A DNA stretch of 64,000 nt from Brachycybe producta. Its lineage: Eukaryota > Arthropoda > Diplopoda > Playtdesmida > Andrognathidae. The position numbers and the translations under genes are program-made. This document shows, in pieces, positions 23,343-35,007 of the stretch; positions within the stretch are counted from its first letter, which is position 1; every line of letters starts with the position of its first letter. The notes beneath the pieces are model-generated. The model saw only the letters and a program-made list of their open reading frames with translations, made no database searches and was not told the origin of the DNA. The stretch lies in NCBI GenBank assembly GCA_036925085.1, contig JAUPFP010000016.1:2442903-2506902 (forward strand), in the 5' to 3' direction.

Positions 23343-25164
23343 ATGTAGTTTTTTATCATTTTCAAATGCACCCCCCCCCCATTTTAACAAAAATGTTAAC
23401 TGTGCACAGTCACATATAGCAAAGGTTATAGTTAACTATAATTAAACTAGTTGGTCTACTTTGCTGTTCCCATTTGGAAATATCACAGTAAATATCTAAA
23501 ATCGGTAAAAAAACAAGTCATTTTCTTCAGTCAAAACTTGTTTTCGGGCGTTTGAAAATCCATAAGTCTGAGATCAGTTAAACATCCCAATAAATATAAA
23601 GTATAAGTGAGCCTCAATTGACTTTCGACTTAAAAGTTCATAGAAATAGAATCGACTGTTTCAGTAACATAAATAGAAAAACAAAGGTAAAAAACATAAA
23701 ACAGATTCGAAGGGACGAAGAAAATGTAGATGAAGTGAAGCGAACACATTTTAAAATAATTATAGACATGTATACACTAGTGCGTTACAGACAGACAGAA
23801 CGACAGACAGAATTGGACTTTTATTAATCTTCAATAAAAAATCCCTCAAAAACAAACAAAAAAAAGACAATCGAATATAATTAATATAATTATAACATCA
23901 CTCCATTGTTTTAACGCTTTTGATCGCTAACCGTGAACATCCAAAAGGATTCAACCCACTTTTTTTTAGCTCCAGAAAAATCCTAATTCTATATTCATTG
24001 TAACAACAATGAATGGAAAAAAGTCAGGTGAGGTCAGTGAAAAACAAATTGTTGCAAGTGGACATTTCAAACCTTTTTTTTTAACGAACAAACTTTAACA
24101 AAATCACTTCTAAAAAATGCTAAGAAAAAAGCTAAAAATATTTTCGTGAGTATATCTTTCAAAATAAACGTTTTATTTCAGTTTGAAAAATATAAAATTT
24201 TACGTTTTTATAAATTTAACCTCAAATTTTTAGTGAAAAATCCTTTCATTTTTGATTTGAAATTGCCAAGATTTCATTTCTGAAAAAGATATTATGTATG
24301 TAAATTCAGGTAGATTTCTAGTTTCTAAATTTTAATTTAAAAAAAAAATATTTGTTAATGAAATTTACAGAAAATAAATTATAATAAATTAAATTAGTTT
24401 AATAAATGTTAAAATTATTAAAAATAAAAATTAAAAAAACAATCTCTGACTTTTTGAAAGAAAAAAAAATGACAATTTTCCCTGACTGATTATTCCTGAC
24501 TTTAAAGGTCGGTATGAACCCTGATTTGACATGTCAGAATTGATCGTCTGTACCCAGCTTTATACTAGACTATTGTGTGAATAATGTTATAAATAAGATT
24601 AGCAATGAATAATAATAACGCTCAATGTGGAAGAACTTTAAATTTTCTCGATGATTTTACCGTTGACAAGACCACCCAACTACCAACCAACCCACCCAAA
24701 AAAAAAGTTTATAAAATGAAAAATCTGAAATCTATTCTTTTCTTTGGTTCACATGAGTGAATTTATATTATTATATGTGACTACGTTATACTATAATAAT
24801 AAGAAGAATAACGAAAATTTGAAACTTTTCTTTAGAACCGAAATCGCCTTCACAATTCGTGTGATTCAAATGACCTGCACAATATTATAATCTGAATGAA
24901 ATTTATTATTATTATATGATAAGATGATGATGATGATACGACAAATATACACTTATAATATAAAATTTCATACTTGTAAAGAAAATTTATAAAAGTCTTC
25001 TACTTCTACAGGAAAAGTCCATTGTTGCTATAAATAAGAACCATTTCAAAACAAACAAACAAAAGACAAAAAAAAATCATTTTGGCCCAATTTCCATATT
25101 TAATTTGAAATGAACTCGTCAAGTATTTTACTATTTTAAGAGTTCAAACTTCAAAGCATTAGAG
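23343..25164. other. Intergenic, no gene recognised
   Basis: AT-rich. A decayed FB-A copy is likely around 24,090-24,330 (ATATCTTTCAAAATAAACG, TTTTATTTCAGTTTGAAAA). No exon is supported. Confidence 0.45.
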
Positions 25165-25381
25165 CAAGCACGTCAAACTCAAAAGCTAACATGGGCCGAA
25201 TAAACAAGGCCTAAGTTTATGTGGGCCGCAAAAAAACAAAAAAAAAACTTCAATTTTTTTTTATAGAAACGTAGATTTCGAAAAGTACAGTACGAAATGT
25301 TTATTAAAATGTTTGTTACATACTGTTATATTGGGTGTGCCGCAAAGATATTCGCTGTGGGCCGCGAATTTGACATGCTTG
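25165..25381. mobile_element. 217-bp hAT-type element with perfect 8-bp duplication
   Basis: The element begins CAAGCACGTCAAACTC and ends GAATTTGACATGCTTG, inverted with a few mismatches. It is flanked on both sides by CATTAGAG (25,157-25,164 and 25,382-25,389). The 8-bp duplication and the GTCAAACTC...GGGCCG type of end fit the hAT superfamily. It has no coding capacity. Confidence 0.85.
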
Positions 25382-25576
25382 CATTAGAGGCTATTATTAT
25401 ATCTAAAGAAACCTACGACTAAATTAAATCAGGGTTCTATTTTTGTAACGTTGTCTAGGATTTATACATCTTTAAGTTGTTTGTCTTCTGTTCTGAATGA
25501 ATTGTATTTAAAGCTAAGAAATATTGACGACGATCTGTAATTCTGATTGTACTACTTTAACCAATAAAGGTTCTCA

Positions 25577-25639
<63 letters not shown>
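25577..25639. repeat. (ATT)n microsatellite
   Basis: About twenty uninterrupted ATT units. Confidence 0.95.
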
Positions 25640-25641
<2 letters not shown>

Positions 25642-25719
25642 TCTTTGCACATCTACTGCATGATAAATTGGAAAACCTTTTCAAAAATACGATTTTTTTT
25701 TGTAAAGAAATTCAAAAGT

Positions 25720-26154
25720 TTGTACGAAACTAGAAGAAGTAAAGAAGAAATCTTCTAAAATTTATAACAATATATTTTAAAGTTAAACGTTTTATGACAA
25801 TTTAAAAAAATGACCTATGGTGGTGGTGATACATATCTTCGTTTTATGACTTCTATCCATGATTCATATTTTTTTCTTTGAAAAATCTTTTTATCGATTT
25901 ATTAAGATTGAAATCTCTTTTTTTTTCAGCAGATTTTTTCAAATATTAAATTTTACTTCGCATGAATTTTAACAGAAACTCTAAGATATTAATAATTATA
26001 ACTAAAATTAAGTAAAATTGGAAATAAGAAAAGCACACTTGAAATTTTTAAGAACTTTATTTAATATTTTAAGTGTAATTTATCTAAATAAAAATTAATA
26101 AAAAACAAATCACACTTTATTTTAAACAAATTTGTAGTTAGAAAAATAGATTTA
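25720..26154. other. AT-rich, FB-A fragment, no gene
   Basis: AAACTAGAAGAAGTAAAG followed by AACGTTTTATGACAATTTAA near 25,726-25,805 looks like half an FB-A arm. The rest is AT-rich without a supported feature. Confidence 0.4.
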
Positions 26155-26790
26155 AACCGGTTTAAAGCTTAAATGTTTCTAGAACTCTGGGTTAGTCTGT
26201 CATTGAGAAAAAAAAAAAATTAAGAGAAACTTGAAAATATTTTAGAAACTAGAAAAGTAGTTCAATGTTGATATCTTTTAAAATAACCTTTTTATGTCAG
26301 TTTAAAAATGATTCAACTGTAAGTAAACGATATTTTTAAATTTTTGTCTATAAAACCTTTATACTTTGTACAAAACACATGAGTTAAATGAATTCAAATT
26401 AAATGAGTTTAGGTGAATTATACGGAATCCAGTTAAGGACATGAACCAAATAAAAATTGATTTTATTTTTAATATTTTAAATTGAAATACTAAATCAATA
26501 TTCTGTCAATAGTTTATAAATTTAAGTATTAATTCAATATTTTGAGATTATTAATTGAATGCGACATATTGTCTGTTTGCCCATCACAGGGCTCTGTAGA
26601 ACGTGTTTAAATTTAAATGCATTTAACTGTGCATGTGTGTCGACGGTATTACTGTTGAAAGATATCAACAACAACAAAATACTAGTGTCCAGCTGCTTTT
26701 CTAGTTTCTAAGACACTTTCAAATTCTTCTTAGTGTTGCTCTTCTGAAACGCAGAATAACGAAGACTTCGAAAATCAGCTGTTTATAAAG
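26155..26790. repeat. FB-A fold-back repeat split by a repeat-B insertion
   Basis: The left arm has GTTTCTAGAACTCTGGGTTA and TTTTAGAAACTAGAAAAGTA. The right arm has TTTCTAGTTTCTAAGACACT and GAAACGCAGAATAACGAAGA. Between them lies the repeat-B copy 26,372-26,640, which therefore inserted after FB-A. Confidence 0.6.
26372..26640. repeat. Repeat-B copy 1
   Basis: A segment of about 270 bp beginning near ACATGAGTTAAATGAATTCA and including GGTGAATTATACGGAATCCA recurs at 27,811-28,100 and 43,777-44,092. All three copies also share a CAGGGCT(C/A)TGTAGAAC word near their right side. Function unknown. Confidence 0.8.
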
Positions 26791-27719
26791 CATTTATTAC
26801 ATTTACATTTCTAATAATTATTAATATTTCTGCTGAAATGACATTTTAAAAGTTCTAATAAGCGAGATAACTCAGACGAAAGTTATTATAAGCTTGCTAG
26901 CTACCAGCTGCTAGTGACTCTCAAGGAAGTAATAATGAAAATGAAAATAAAACTTACATTTTAGCTGGGTTTTTTTTAAACACAAAATTCTTAAAAACTA
27001 CCCAAAACACGTAAATAACCGCCTACACTTTAGGAAGAACCTTAATTCCAAATACAACGAACCCAAAAGGTCTTGTGTAACAACAGTATTTAACTATATG
27101 AAGAATTCATAAAACTGAATGAACTAAAAGATAAAACTGGCAAAAGAAAACTTAAAATTTAAGAGAACAAAACAGTTAAACTGGGTGGAAGATTAACTTA
27201 ATGAATGAGGATACAATTGGGATAGTTCTAAAAAAAAACATACTAACATTACTGAAACCAAAAACAAAAAAACGAAGACTACAATAGAATTGGTGACACC
27301 CACTCAATTTTAAATCAAAAATACGCCTTTTAAAAAAAGTTAAAACACAACTGAAAATAAAACCTTGACTTAAAAAATCGGTATAAGTATGCAAATTAAT
27401 AAAAAAAAAAATAACGACGCCAATTGTTGATTATATAAACGCCTCAAATAGATTGTATACCTACTTTTTTTACTGCAAAAAAAAAAATGTATTCATCATT
27501 CAAAAATATTTTTAATTTTTAAACACCGGCTGAAAACTGGAATCTTGTTTCTTACTTTGTGATAAAGAGTGAAAAGGGCCGATTTTTTTCATGTAACTCA
27601 GTGCCAATTATGGTTATATAAAAAAAAGATAACTATGAAAACACCAGGTGCATTTGCAAACGTTTTGGTTTGTTAACTTTGTTGCATTCATGATAAAAAC
27701 ATCATCAGTTACTGTAAAG
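26791..27719. other. Intergenic, no gene recognised
   Basis: AT-rich with no supported gene or repeat boundary. Confidence 0.5.
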
Positions 27720-28456
27720 CTGGGTTTACACGAGTCAAGAGAGTTGGTCAGTGCACGTGAATTCATTGGACATATGAACGCGAATTGAACGTCTAAAACC
27801 GCCTAATACCTTTTACACACATGAGTTAAATGAATTCAAATTAAATGTGTTTAGGTGAATTATACGGAATCCATTTAAGGACATGAACACCAAATAAAAA
27901 CTGACTTTTATTATTAATATTTAAAAAAAATTGAAATCCTAAATCAATATTTTGTCAATATATATACTGTATATTATATTTAAGCATTAATTCAATATTT
28001 TCAGATTAATTAACTGAAAAAATTGAATTCGATATAATGTATGTTTGCCCTTCCCAGGGCTATGTAGAACACGTTTATTGTTTAAATTATCAGGTGTGTA
28101 CTACATATAATTCATGCCTCAGTTGATCAACTGAATGGAATCAAGTTAAGAGTTGAAACATACGGAGCCCTGGTAAAGGACACGCATGATTTCTTTTTCG
28201 CTTTTATTCGGCCATGTTAATTATGCCATGTTGCGCGCACCATATTCTTCATAATTAAACTATTGCTGCTACAAGAGGGCGCTTGAAATAATTTAATTAT
28301 AAAGAGTACGGGTGCGCTAAACATGGTGGTGAATTATAAAGTGTTTAAGTGTTCATTGTTAGTGTTCTCAGATGAAACGTGTAAACATATAAATGCTTTC
28401 TTTATGTCAAATGAATTCCAGTGAGTTGGTCAACTCACTTGACTCGTGCAAAACCA
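27720..28456. mobile_element. 737-bp element with ~50-bp inverted ends, holds repeat B
   Basis: The left end CTGGGTTTACACGAGTCAAG and the right end (reverse complement CTGGTTTTGCACGAGTCAAG) match well, and pairing continues through GAGTTGGTCA and GAATTCATT. Repeat B lies inside. This is the most complete copy and suggests that repeat B at 26,372 and 43,777 are internal fragments of the same transposon family. Confidence 0.7.
27811..28100. repeat. Repeat-B copy 2 (inside the 27,720 element)
   Basis: Shares ACATGAGTTAAATGAATTCA and GGTGAATTATACGGAATCCA with the copies at 26,372 and 43,777. Confidence 0.8.
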
Positions 28457-28848
28457 GATTCAGGGTCAGAGCACACACATAGAGACGACTTTTGAAATAC
28501 TTTTTGAATACAAAGTGAAGTCGAACGTGTTTGGTTCGCGTTTGCAATGTATTTGCCTCGCGGTGTTTCATTTTAACAACAATCCGATTTCATTTTGCAG
28601 TCGAAAAGTGTTTCAAAAGTCGTCTGTGTGTCAAGAACCTTAACCTCTAACATCTGCACTGCTCAATTATAAAATAAAAATGTTAGTTTAGACAATCACG
28701 ACACAAGTGCTCATAAACGAGGCAAAACATCTGCTCCAGGATTCAAAATCAATCCATGATATCTGCAGCTAAAAATCAGCAGATAGAGAAGCTAAATATA
28801 CACATTTTATTATCCACCTAAGCACAGTTGTGAATATGCAGGGTTGAA

Positions 28849-29170
28849 AGCCAGCTTCACACGGACTGCTTTGTTGCGCTACATTCTAATGCCACAGAAT
28901 GGTTGACGCGGCTTGTTTCGTACAGATGAACATTGAAAACAATGGCCTGCAACCACTTGTATAACCATGTTAATAAGTTCGTAACTGACAGACAGTTTGG
29001 TGGTCAGAACTTGTGGTCGAACTCAAACATTCATCGCCCCTCTAGTGCAACCCCCCCCCCCCCCCCCCCACGTAGCGATGGCTCGTGTGAACACCTATGT
29101 AATCACTAATGAATGGTCTGCTAAAAACGACCATTTTATGTGGCTCAACAAAGTCCGTGTGAAGCCGGCT
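28849..29170. mobile_element. 322-bp terminal-inverted-repeat element
   Basis: The left end AGCCAGCTTCACACGGACTG and the right end AGTCCGTGTGAAGCCGGCT are inverted with an indel and one substitution. It contains a run of eighteen or so C residues at 29,050-29,068. No target duplication is clear. Confidence 0.65.
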
Positions 29171-29394
29171 GAGTAATGTCCAATCACTGTATGCAATTGG
29201 TATGCTGCTCATAGTAATCATTTTAATGTTTGCACTCTTACTACAAGAGTGACGACAACTGACAAAAGTCGTTTTCAAACAAACTAACGGACATTTTCAA
29301 ACGCATTCTGAACAATCTAGTTCGGCAGTCGTACAACTGTAGTGCATTTTCAAATTCGCCCATCCATTTCGCTTATAAACCATTGCTTGTCCAT

Positions 29395-29730
29395 TTGTTA
29401 AGTGTTTTAGAAAGTAGAAGAGCAATTTAACAATGTTTCATTTTGTTCAAAGTAAATTTTTTTATTTCCGATAGAAAATTTTCAAATTAAGACGTTTGAA
29501 ATTTGATGTTATCGATGAATTTTCAGATTAATGTCCACATAATAAAGGTTAATTTTAATTGTGTTCATGAAAGACAAAAGTAACTAGAGTTTGATGGGCG
29601 TTGTTTACACATTAAAACCACCTAAAGTCAAATCAACATCGAAATTAAAAATACTCATCGCATGTTCCTTTGGCTCTTCTAGTTTCTAACACATTTCCCA
29701 TGTCTTAGTGAATTTGAGCACTTCTAAAAA
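29395..29730. repeat. FB-A fold-back repeat, degenerate
   Basis: Left: AAGTGTTTTAGAAAGTAGAA and ACAATGTTTCATTTTG. Right: CTCTTCTAGTTTCTAACACA and AGTGAATTTGAGCACTTC. The centre holds GTTTACACATTAAAACCACC, the same tip sequence seen at other FB-A ends. Confidence 0.5.
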
Positions 29731-30151
29731 GAAATGAAGTTCTATGGCCTGCAGAGCTAGCAGACCAAGTATTCTTTTTATCTGAAATTTCTCACCTCTG
29801 AGAGTAATTTTACGAAAAAATACAAAGTCAATTCTGAAACAAGCTTCCATCTTTGGTTCATATGTTTCATTTTGAAATTTTCCTTCAAATGATTTTTTAA
29901 TTTCAATATAAAATTATCTCATAAAGACAAACCTATTTAGAAATAAGGTTTGTGTTCAATTAACTTCTAGGCCTACATGTACATTTCAAATTACAATTTT
30001 ACTCTCTGAGCCAGGTTCCAACAAGAACTTTCAGATAAACTCAATACACCAAAACTCAGTTATCTTTAAAACTGAGTTTCATGTTAAAGTATGAATTTGT
30101 GCCCGTTGTCATTGCCCATTATAGTGTAAACTAGCCGCTAACACCGAAAAC

Positions 30152-30569
30152 TAGAGGTGGGACGATTCCTAAATTTTATAGAATCCGAATTCTAAACGGT
30201 TCTCGAATCTCTCGAATCCTTCATATAAGAATCCTATATTATTCATTAAGAAAAGATACAATTAAATGAAATAATATTAAATATTAAATTATTAATAATA
30301 ATAAAAAAAAAGTGTGGCACTCAGGGTCGTCACAAGGTGATATTGTTGATCCGGATAATCACCGACATTGCAACAATCGCCGTTTTTTGTTAGTAGTGAA
30401 CACTTCTATTGGACGTCAATGAAGTTAAAACTAATTTCAATCAAAAGTTTTTAATAGTTTTTTAGGTTAAGATTTGAAAGATTCGAAAGACGAAAAAAGC
30501 GGCGAAGATTCGAGTTTTCAAATCTGGAATATTTTTCAAGATTTGTGGGATTCGACTGTCCCATTCCTA
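30152..30569. mobile_element. 418-bp hAT-type element
   Basis: It begins TAGAGGTGGGACGATTCC and ends TCCCATTCCTA. It aligns along its whole length with 40,337-40,760 (shared GGCACTCAGGGTCG, GACGTCAATG and TCATATAAGAATCCTATATT). The flanks CCGAAAAC and CCAAAAAT match at 6 of 8 bases, a decayed duplication. Confidence 0.75.
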
Positions 30570-32252
30570 CCAAAAATCCTTTAAAAATATATAAATTGAA
30601 CTGAAGCCATCAAAAGGCTCACACCACATAAAACACATTACATATTTTGTACCAAGTTTTCCATGAATAACTTTTCAAAAAAAAATATGATGATACCATC
30701 AAAGATTTATGAGTAAGTTCTTCTTCAGAACTACTTTTTCTCTTCATAATTTTTTTTTTTTGAAACTCAAACATTCCGTCACATTAAATGGACCAAGAAA
30801 AAATGAAATGGCAAAAAAAAAATCCTCTTACAATATTCCACAATACATAAAACTGAGAAACAACAAGAAGACATTTAAATCATTATGATGATAATAATAT
30901 ACTCCAAAAAATGAAATGTAAAGAGCAGGATGTTGGGAAAACTTTGAATCTCGACCACTACCCATGATGATGATGATGATGATAAAAAAAGCCTTAAAAA
31001 AAGGTGCACTAACCTCAACCATTTTATCTATATCTCTCTCTCCTTCTCCACGTAAAAAAGCGACACACAAACTTAACTGTGTTTTTTTGATTTAAAATAA
31101 TTATATTTAACTGCAGTGCAGACAACTTAATAGAAAATATAATAAACACTTGAAAAATTAGAAACGACTCCTTATAAGAGGAGAGTGGTGGTGGTCACCC
31201 CGTCATCTCATCATCACAGAGAGAATCCACTCTTAAAAAAAAAAGTTTTCAAGTTCAGGAAAGAAACAAGAGGAGAGGGAGAGAGGGAGAGGGAGAGAGA
31301 TAGAGAGGAGAGAGAGAAAAAAATCCAAAATTGTGATTCAGTCTGAGTAACAAAAGTGGTCACAAGCCAAAAGACAATGAAATGCGTTCACGAACCAACT
31401 GACTTTCACAGAATAGAATGAGAGAGCGAGAGAAAAAAGACAATAGATTTTTGTAACAAGTTGAATAAAAGTGAGGTTGTGAAGGGAAGTTTAAATTATT
31501 TTTTTTTTTAAAAAAGCTCACAATAATTATTATTAGACACAAAAACTAAAATCCACATCCGCAGAATGACGGCTGATGATGATGATGATGATGGAAGAAG
31601 TCACAAAAAAAATATAAAGCAACTTTTTACTCTTTTTAAATTTTTCAAAGGTAGGAAACTGCTTCTCTTGAGAGAGAGAGAGAGAGAGAGAGAGAAAGAT
31701 AGAGAAATAGAGAGAAAGATAGAGAAATAGAGAGAAAGAGGGAGAGAGACTGTCCCAAAATCCTCTCAAAAAAGACAAACTCAACCTACTCATCCCCCAC
31801 CTTCAGGTAAAAAAAAAATCAACAGTGCGTTGATGCATTAAAAGCAAGGAACCATGCTTAATCATCATCATCGTCATCAAAAGTCATCTTGAACATCATC
31901 AAAACAGAAACAAGACAGACAAGACTTCAGGCAAAAAGAGTCCTTACTCTTCTTACAAGTAGTATCATCATTGCCGCCGCCACATCCAGTTGGTGTAATT
32001 GTCCATTACCCGAAATGTTATGTATATTTTCACGAAATGAATGCAACATCATCACGTTATTTTTAAACTGGATCATTTTAGTTTTAATCGCCCCCACCCT
32101 CCCCCCCCAAAAAAAAAAACTGCAAAGATACTCATCAAATGTTTACAACATTAACCGTCATGTTTATAATTAGTATTAATTAGACTGAAAACAACTTTCT
32201 CTTTCTGCATTACTTCTTGTATTCATTTTATATTTCGTTAGGAAAATCAAAT
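30570..32252. other. Intergenic, simple-sequence rich, no gene
   Basis: GATGAT tracts near 30,963 and 31,573, and GA-rich stretches at 31,265-31,320 and 31,669-31,752. No coding exon is supported. Confidence 0.5.
31669..31752. repeat. GA-rich microsatellite with AGAAATAGAGAGAAAGAT units
   Basis: A GA run followed by two copies of an 18-bp AGATAGAGAAATAGAGAGAA-like unit. Confidence 0.85.
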
Positions 32253-32587
32253 CAGTGCCTCAGAGGTAAACTACGTTAAGTCACCATACCTCCTTTAAAG
32301 CCCGGGCTTTTAAGTTCTCTTCTATGGCATGAAGATAAAAACTTTTGAATGAGTCATTCAAAAGTTTTTATCTTCATGCCATAGAAGAGAACTTAAAAGC
32401 CCGGGTCACAATTGGTTACTAGTCACCGTAAGCTAGTCAAGTGTGACGTTCATCTGCTGTTGAGCAGATGTGTAAAAATTGTGGACCACTGTTTACCACT
32501 GATAAAACTTGACAAGTTGATTTATAAGATGTAAAAATCGTGTGTATATTTTAATGTGACTTAACACAGTTTACCTCTGAGGCACTG
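32253..32587. mobile_element. 335-bp inverted-repeat element enclosing a perfect hairpin
   Basis: The left end CAGTGCCTCAGAGGTAAACT and the right end AGTTTACCTCTGAGGCACTG are perfect inverted repeats. AAAT precedes and follows it, a possible 4-bp duplication. The 52-bp hairpin at 32,301-32,405 sits off-centre within it. The CAGTG tip recalls hAT ends, but an 8-bp duplication is not visible. Confidence 0.7.
32301..32405. repeat. Perfect 52-bp hairpin with 1-nt loop
   Basis: Positions 32,301-32,352 (starting CCCGGGCTTTTAAG) are the exact reverse complement of 32,354-32,405, with a single G between. Transcribed on either strand it would form a perfectly paired stem. Confidence 0.95.
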
Positions 32588-32847
32588 AAATGCATTTGAT
32601 AACATAATTGGCAAAAACCAAGGTTTTTCAAATATAACCCCCCCCCCCCTCTAGTGGTTTAAACTGGGTTTCATTGAGCTATACTGAGTTTAATAAGTAA
32701 TATTTTGCGAAATTTACCTAATGCTACTAGATGCCTACTATTATTTAAACTTATAATAAGTAGGGCTCGGATTTTTATACAATATCAATGAGCCAACTGT
32801 GAAGTAACAATTCCACTTAGATCAACTAACAATAATGTTTTTTTTTT

Positions 32848-32935
32848 CAATCAAAAACACTGGTTAGAGGCTAGAACCCTAGTCGACAACTGATAGTAAC
32901 TACCAGACATCTAGCTTCTAACCAGCATTTTGATT
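32848..32935. mobile_element. 88-bp miniature inverted-repeat element
   Basis: The left end AATCAAAAACACTGGTTAGA and the right end TCTAACCAGCATTTTGATT are inverted. The same TCAAA...CTGGCTAGAG...CTAG end pattern bounds the larger nest at 34,132-34,523. Confidence 0.55.
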
Positions 32936-34131
32936 TAAAAGCATAATTGCAGTTGCTCCGATGATGAGGATCACTTCACAACTGGCACTTGGGCCATAAA
33001 TTGAGAAACAATTGTTTGACATTACATAAAAATCCCGAAGCCCTAGTAAATAAGGTATAATTTAATCATTTTTTATTAATGTCATCACTTCTCAGTTGTA
33101 CGTCACGTCAATCTGTGTATTTATTATAATTGTCAATTTACTACAGCTTAAAAGTTACAAATAAGTTTTGGAATTCTGTTTTATTTTTACTTCGAATTTT
33201 CATTTACCATTATTAAATTACTTCTATAGAAAAAAAATGGGTTGCTAAACTTAACCATTAAAATCAGGTAAAACACAAAATGGGTTAAACTAATAAAACT
33301 AAGGGTAGTTTTAACAGTGGTTTAAACCACAGGTGGGCAAAACTATGCCAACCCAGTTTGATAACAGTAATAACACCTAGATTTCATTGCTCAAGGCAAC
33401 TAACTTATTGAGAATTTGAGCGCCAAACTGCACAAACACCAAACTGAATAACAAAGAATTGTTATGACTGCTTCCTCTAAGCAACTTTAATACTCTTCTA
33501 GTTTCTAAACCCACTATCAAGCATCAAGTTTTTTTTCCTTTCTTAAAATGTTTTCGAAATACAAGAGTATTCAGAGTTGAAATGACATTTGATGTCAAAG
33601 ACAGCTGTAATTCTTAAATGTGAACTTACAGGTTGCGACAAAGTTGCTCGTTGACATTGCTACATTTATCCGCTTTTGTTTTCTTTTTTTTTTAAATTAT
33701 AAACTAAGTAGAAAGATTTACATTGTTATTTTCTGCGTTTCAACCAAATAAATAACTTCAATATCAAATTTCACCAAAAATCTTTCATTTAACTGTCAAG
33801 TATGTAATATGCCACGTAGAACGTAAACACTTTGTAGTTCTAATTCTTATCCAAACTCAAAAAAGGTATAAAGCTGCGACATATGCAATGAGAAATTTAC
33901 AAACTTGCACGAATGACAATACAGAATTAAAAAAGTAGAAAAGACAAGTAGGTAGTCCTACTTTTTTTTCGAGAAAAAACAAACACATGGCGTTTACATA
34001 CAAAGAGAGACAATAAAATTAAGTAGAAATTAATATGGGTGAAGGTGAACTTGCGCCCACTACCATATACTACTACGCTACAATGTCTGTGTTTACTAAT
34101 GAAGTTTTAAAAAGTTGAAAATGCCCTTTTC
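32936..34131. other. Intergenic, no gene recognised
   Basis: AT-rich, with a lone TTCTAGTTTCTAAACCCAC near 33,498 suggesting part of an FB-A arm. No exon is supported. Confidence 0.45.
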
Positions 34132-34523
34132 ACTCAAAAAAATCTTGCTAGAGGCTAGGATCAAACGGCGGTATCCTTTTCGGTCGAAATTATTTCGGTC
34201 GACAAGCCTCAGGGATTGGATTGGAGGCTAACAGTGACGTCAATAAAAAGTAATAGGGAGCGGTGAATGAAAGAGCTACCAAAAAAATATAACCCTTTCT
34301 CCCTAACCTAACCTAACCCCTATCCTAACCAAACCAAACCGAACCGAACCTAACTACTTCGCTCCTCACCGCTCCCTATTACTTTTTATTGACGTCACTG
34401 TTAGCCTCCAATCCAATCCCTGAGGCTTGTCGACCGAAATAATTTCGACCGAAAAGGAACACACCGATCACACTAGTTTTGTTTGGACTAGTACTCTTCT
34501 AGTCTCTAGCCAGGTTCTTTGAC
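34132..34523. mobile_element. Outer element holding a 92-bp-arm hairpin
   Basis: The outer inverted ends are CTTGCTAGAGGCTAGG (left) and TCTAGTCTCTAGCCAGG (right), related to the miniature copy at 32,848. The long perfect hairpin 34,175-34,457 lies within, which suggests a nested insertion. Confidence 0.5.
34175..34457. repeat. Perfect 92-bp inverted repeat around a CCTAA-rich loop
   Basis: 34,175-34,266 (starting CCTTTTCGGTCGAAATTATT) is the exact reverse complement of 34,366-34,457. The 99-bp loop contains CCTAACCTAACCTAACCCC and degenerate CCAAA/CCGAA derivatives. The arms contain the shorter palindromes TTCGGTCGA and GACGTC. Confidence 0.95.
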
Positions 34524-34561
34524 TGGAAAACGCATTTTTATGATTGTTTTATTAAATGAAG

Positions 34562-35007
34562 CGTGCATTTCCAAAACGTTGTAAATGCCAAAATTTAGAT
34601 TTTTCAAGAGATAGAAAATTTTTTTTCTCTACTAAACCAATTACAGTAAAGGCATAAAATATTGTAATACAATTTCAAAGAAGCTAAAAATTATTAATCA
34701 GTATAAGAATATTTTTTTTAAAAAAAATTTTAAACTTCCCTTCTGTTCCAAAACGTTGTAAATGCCAACATGAACGTATGCCGAGAAGTTGCCAGCATAT
34801 GTTTCTTGTTGGCGTTTACAACGTGACTATAGTCACTAAGTGACTTGCACGCAACAATTCCACTTCAGTTTTATACTGCTAGGGACAACTTTCAACTTTC
34901 GTGACAAGCAAATTTCCCTGTAAAAAAAACATGGCGTTTACAAAAATTTTCGATTAAAAACGTTATCTCATCCTTACGTGGCATTTACAACATTTTGGAA
35001 ATGCACG
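34562..35007. mobile_element. 446-bp terminal-inverted-repeat element
   Basis: The left end CGTGCATTTCCAAAACGTTG and the right end (inverse, one mismatch) pair over about 30 bp through GTAAATGCC. The GGCGTTTACAACG word is repeated several times inside in both directions, so the element is self-similar. Confidence 0.75.
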
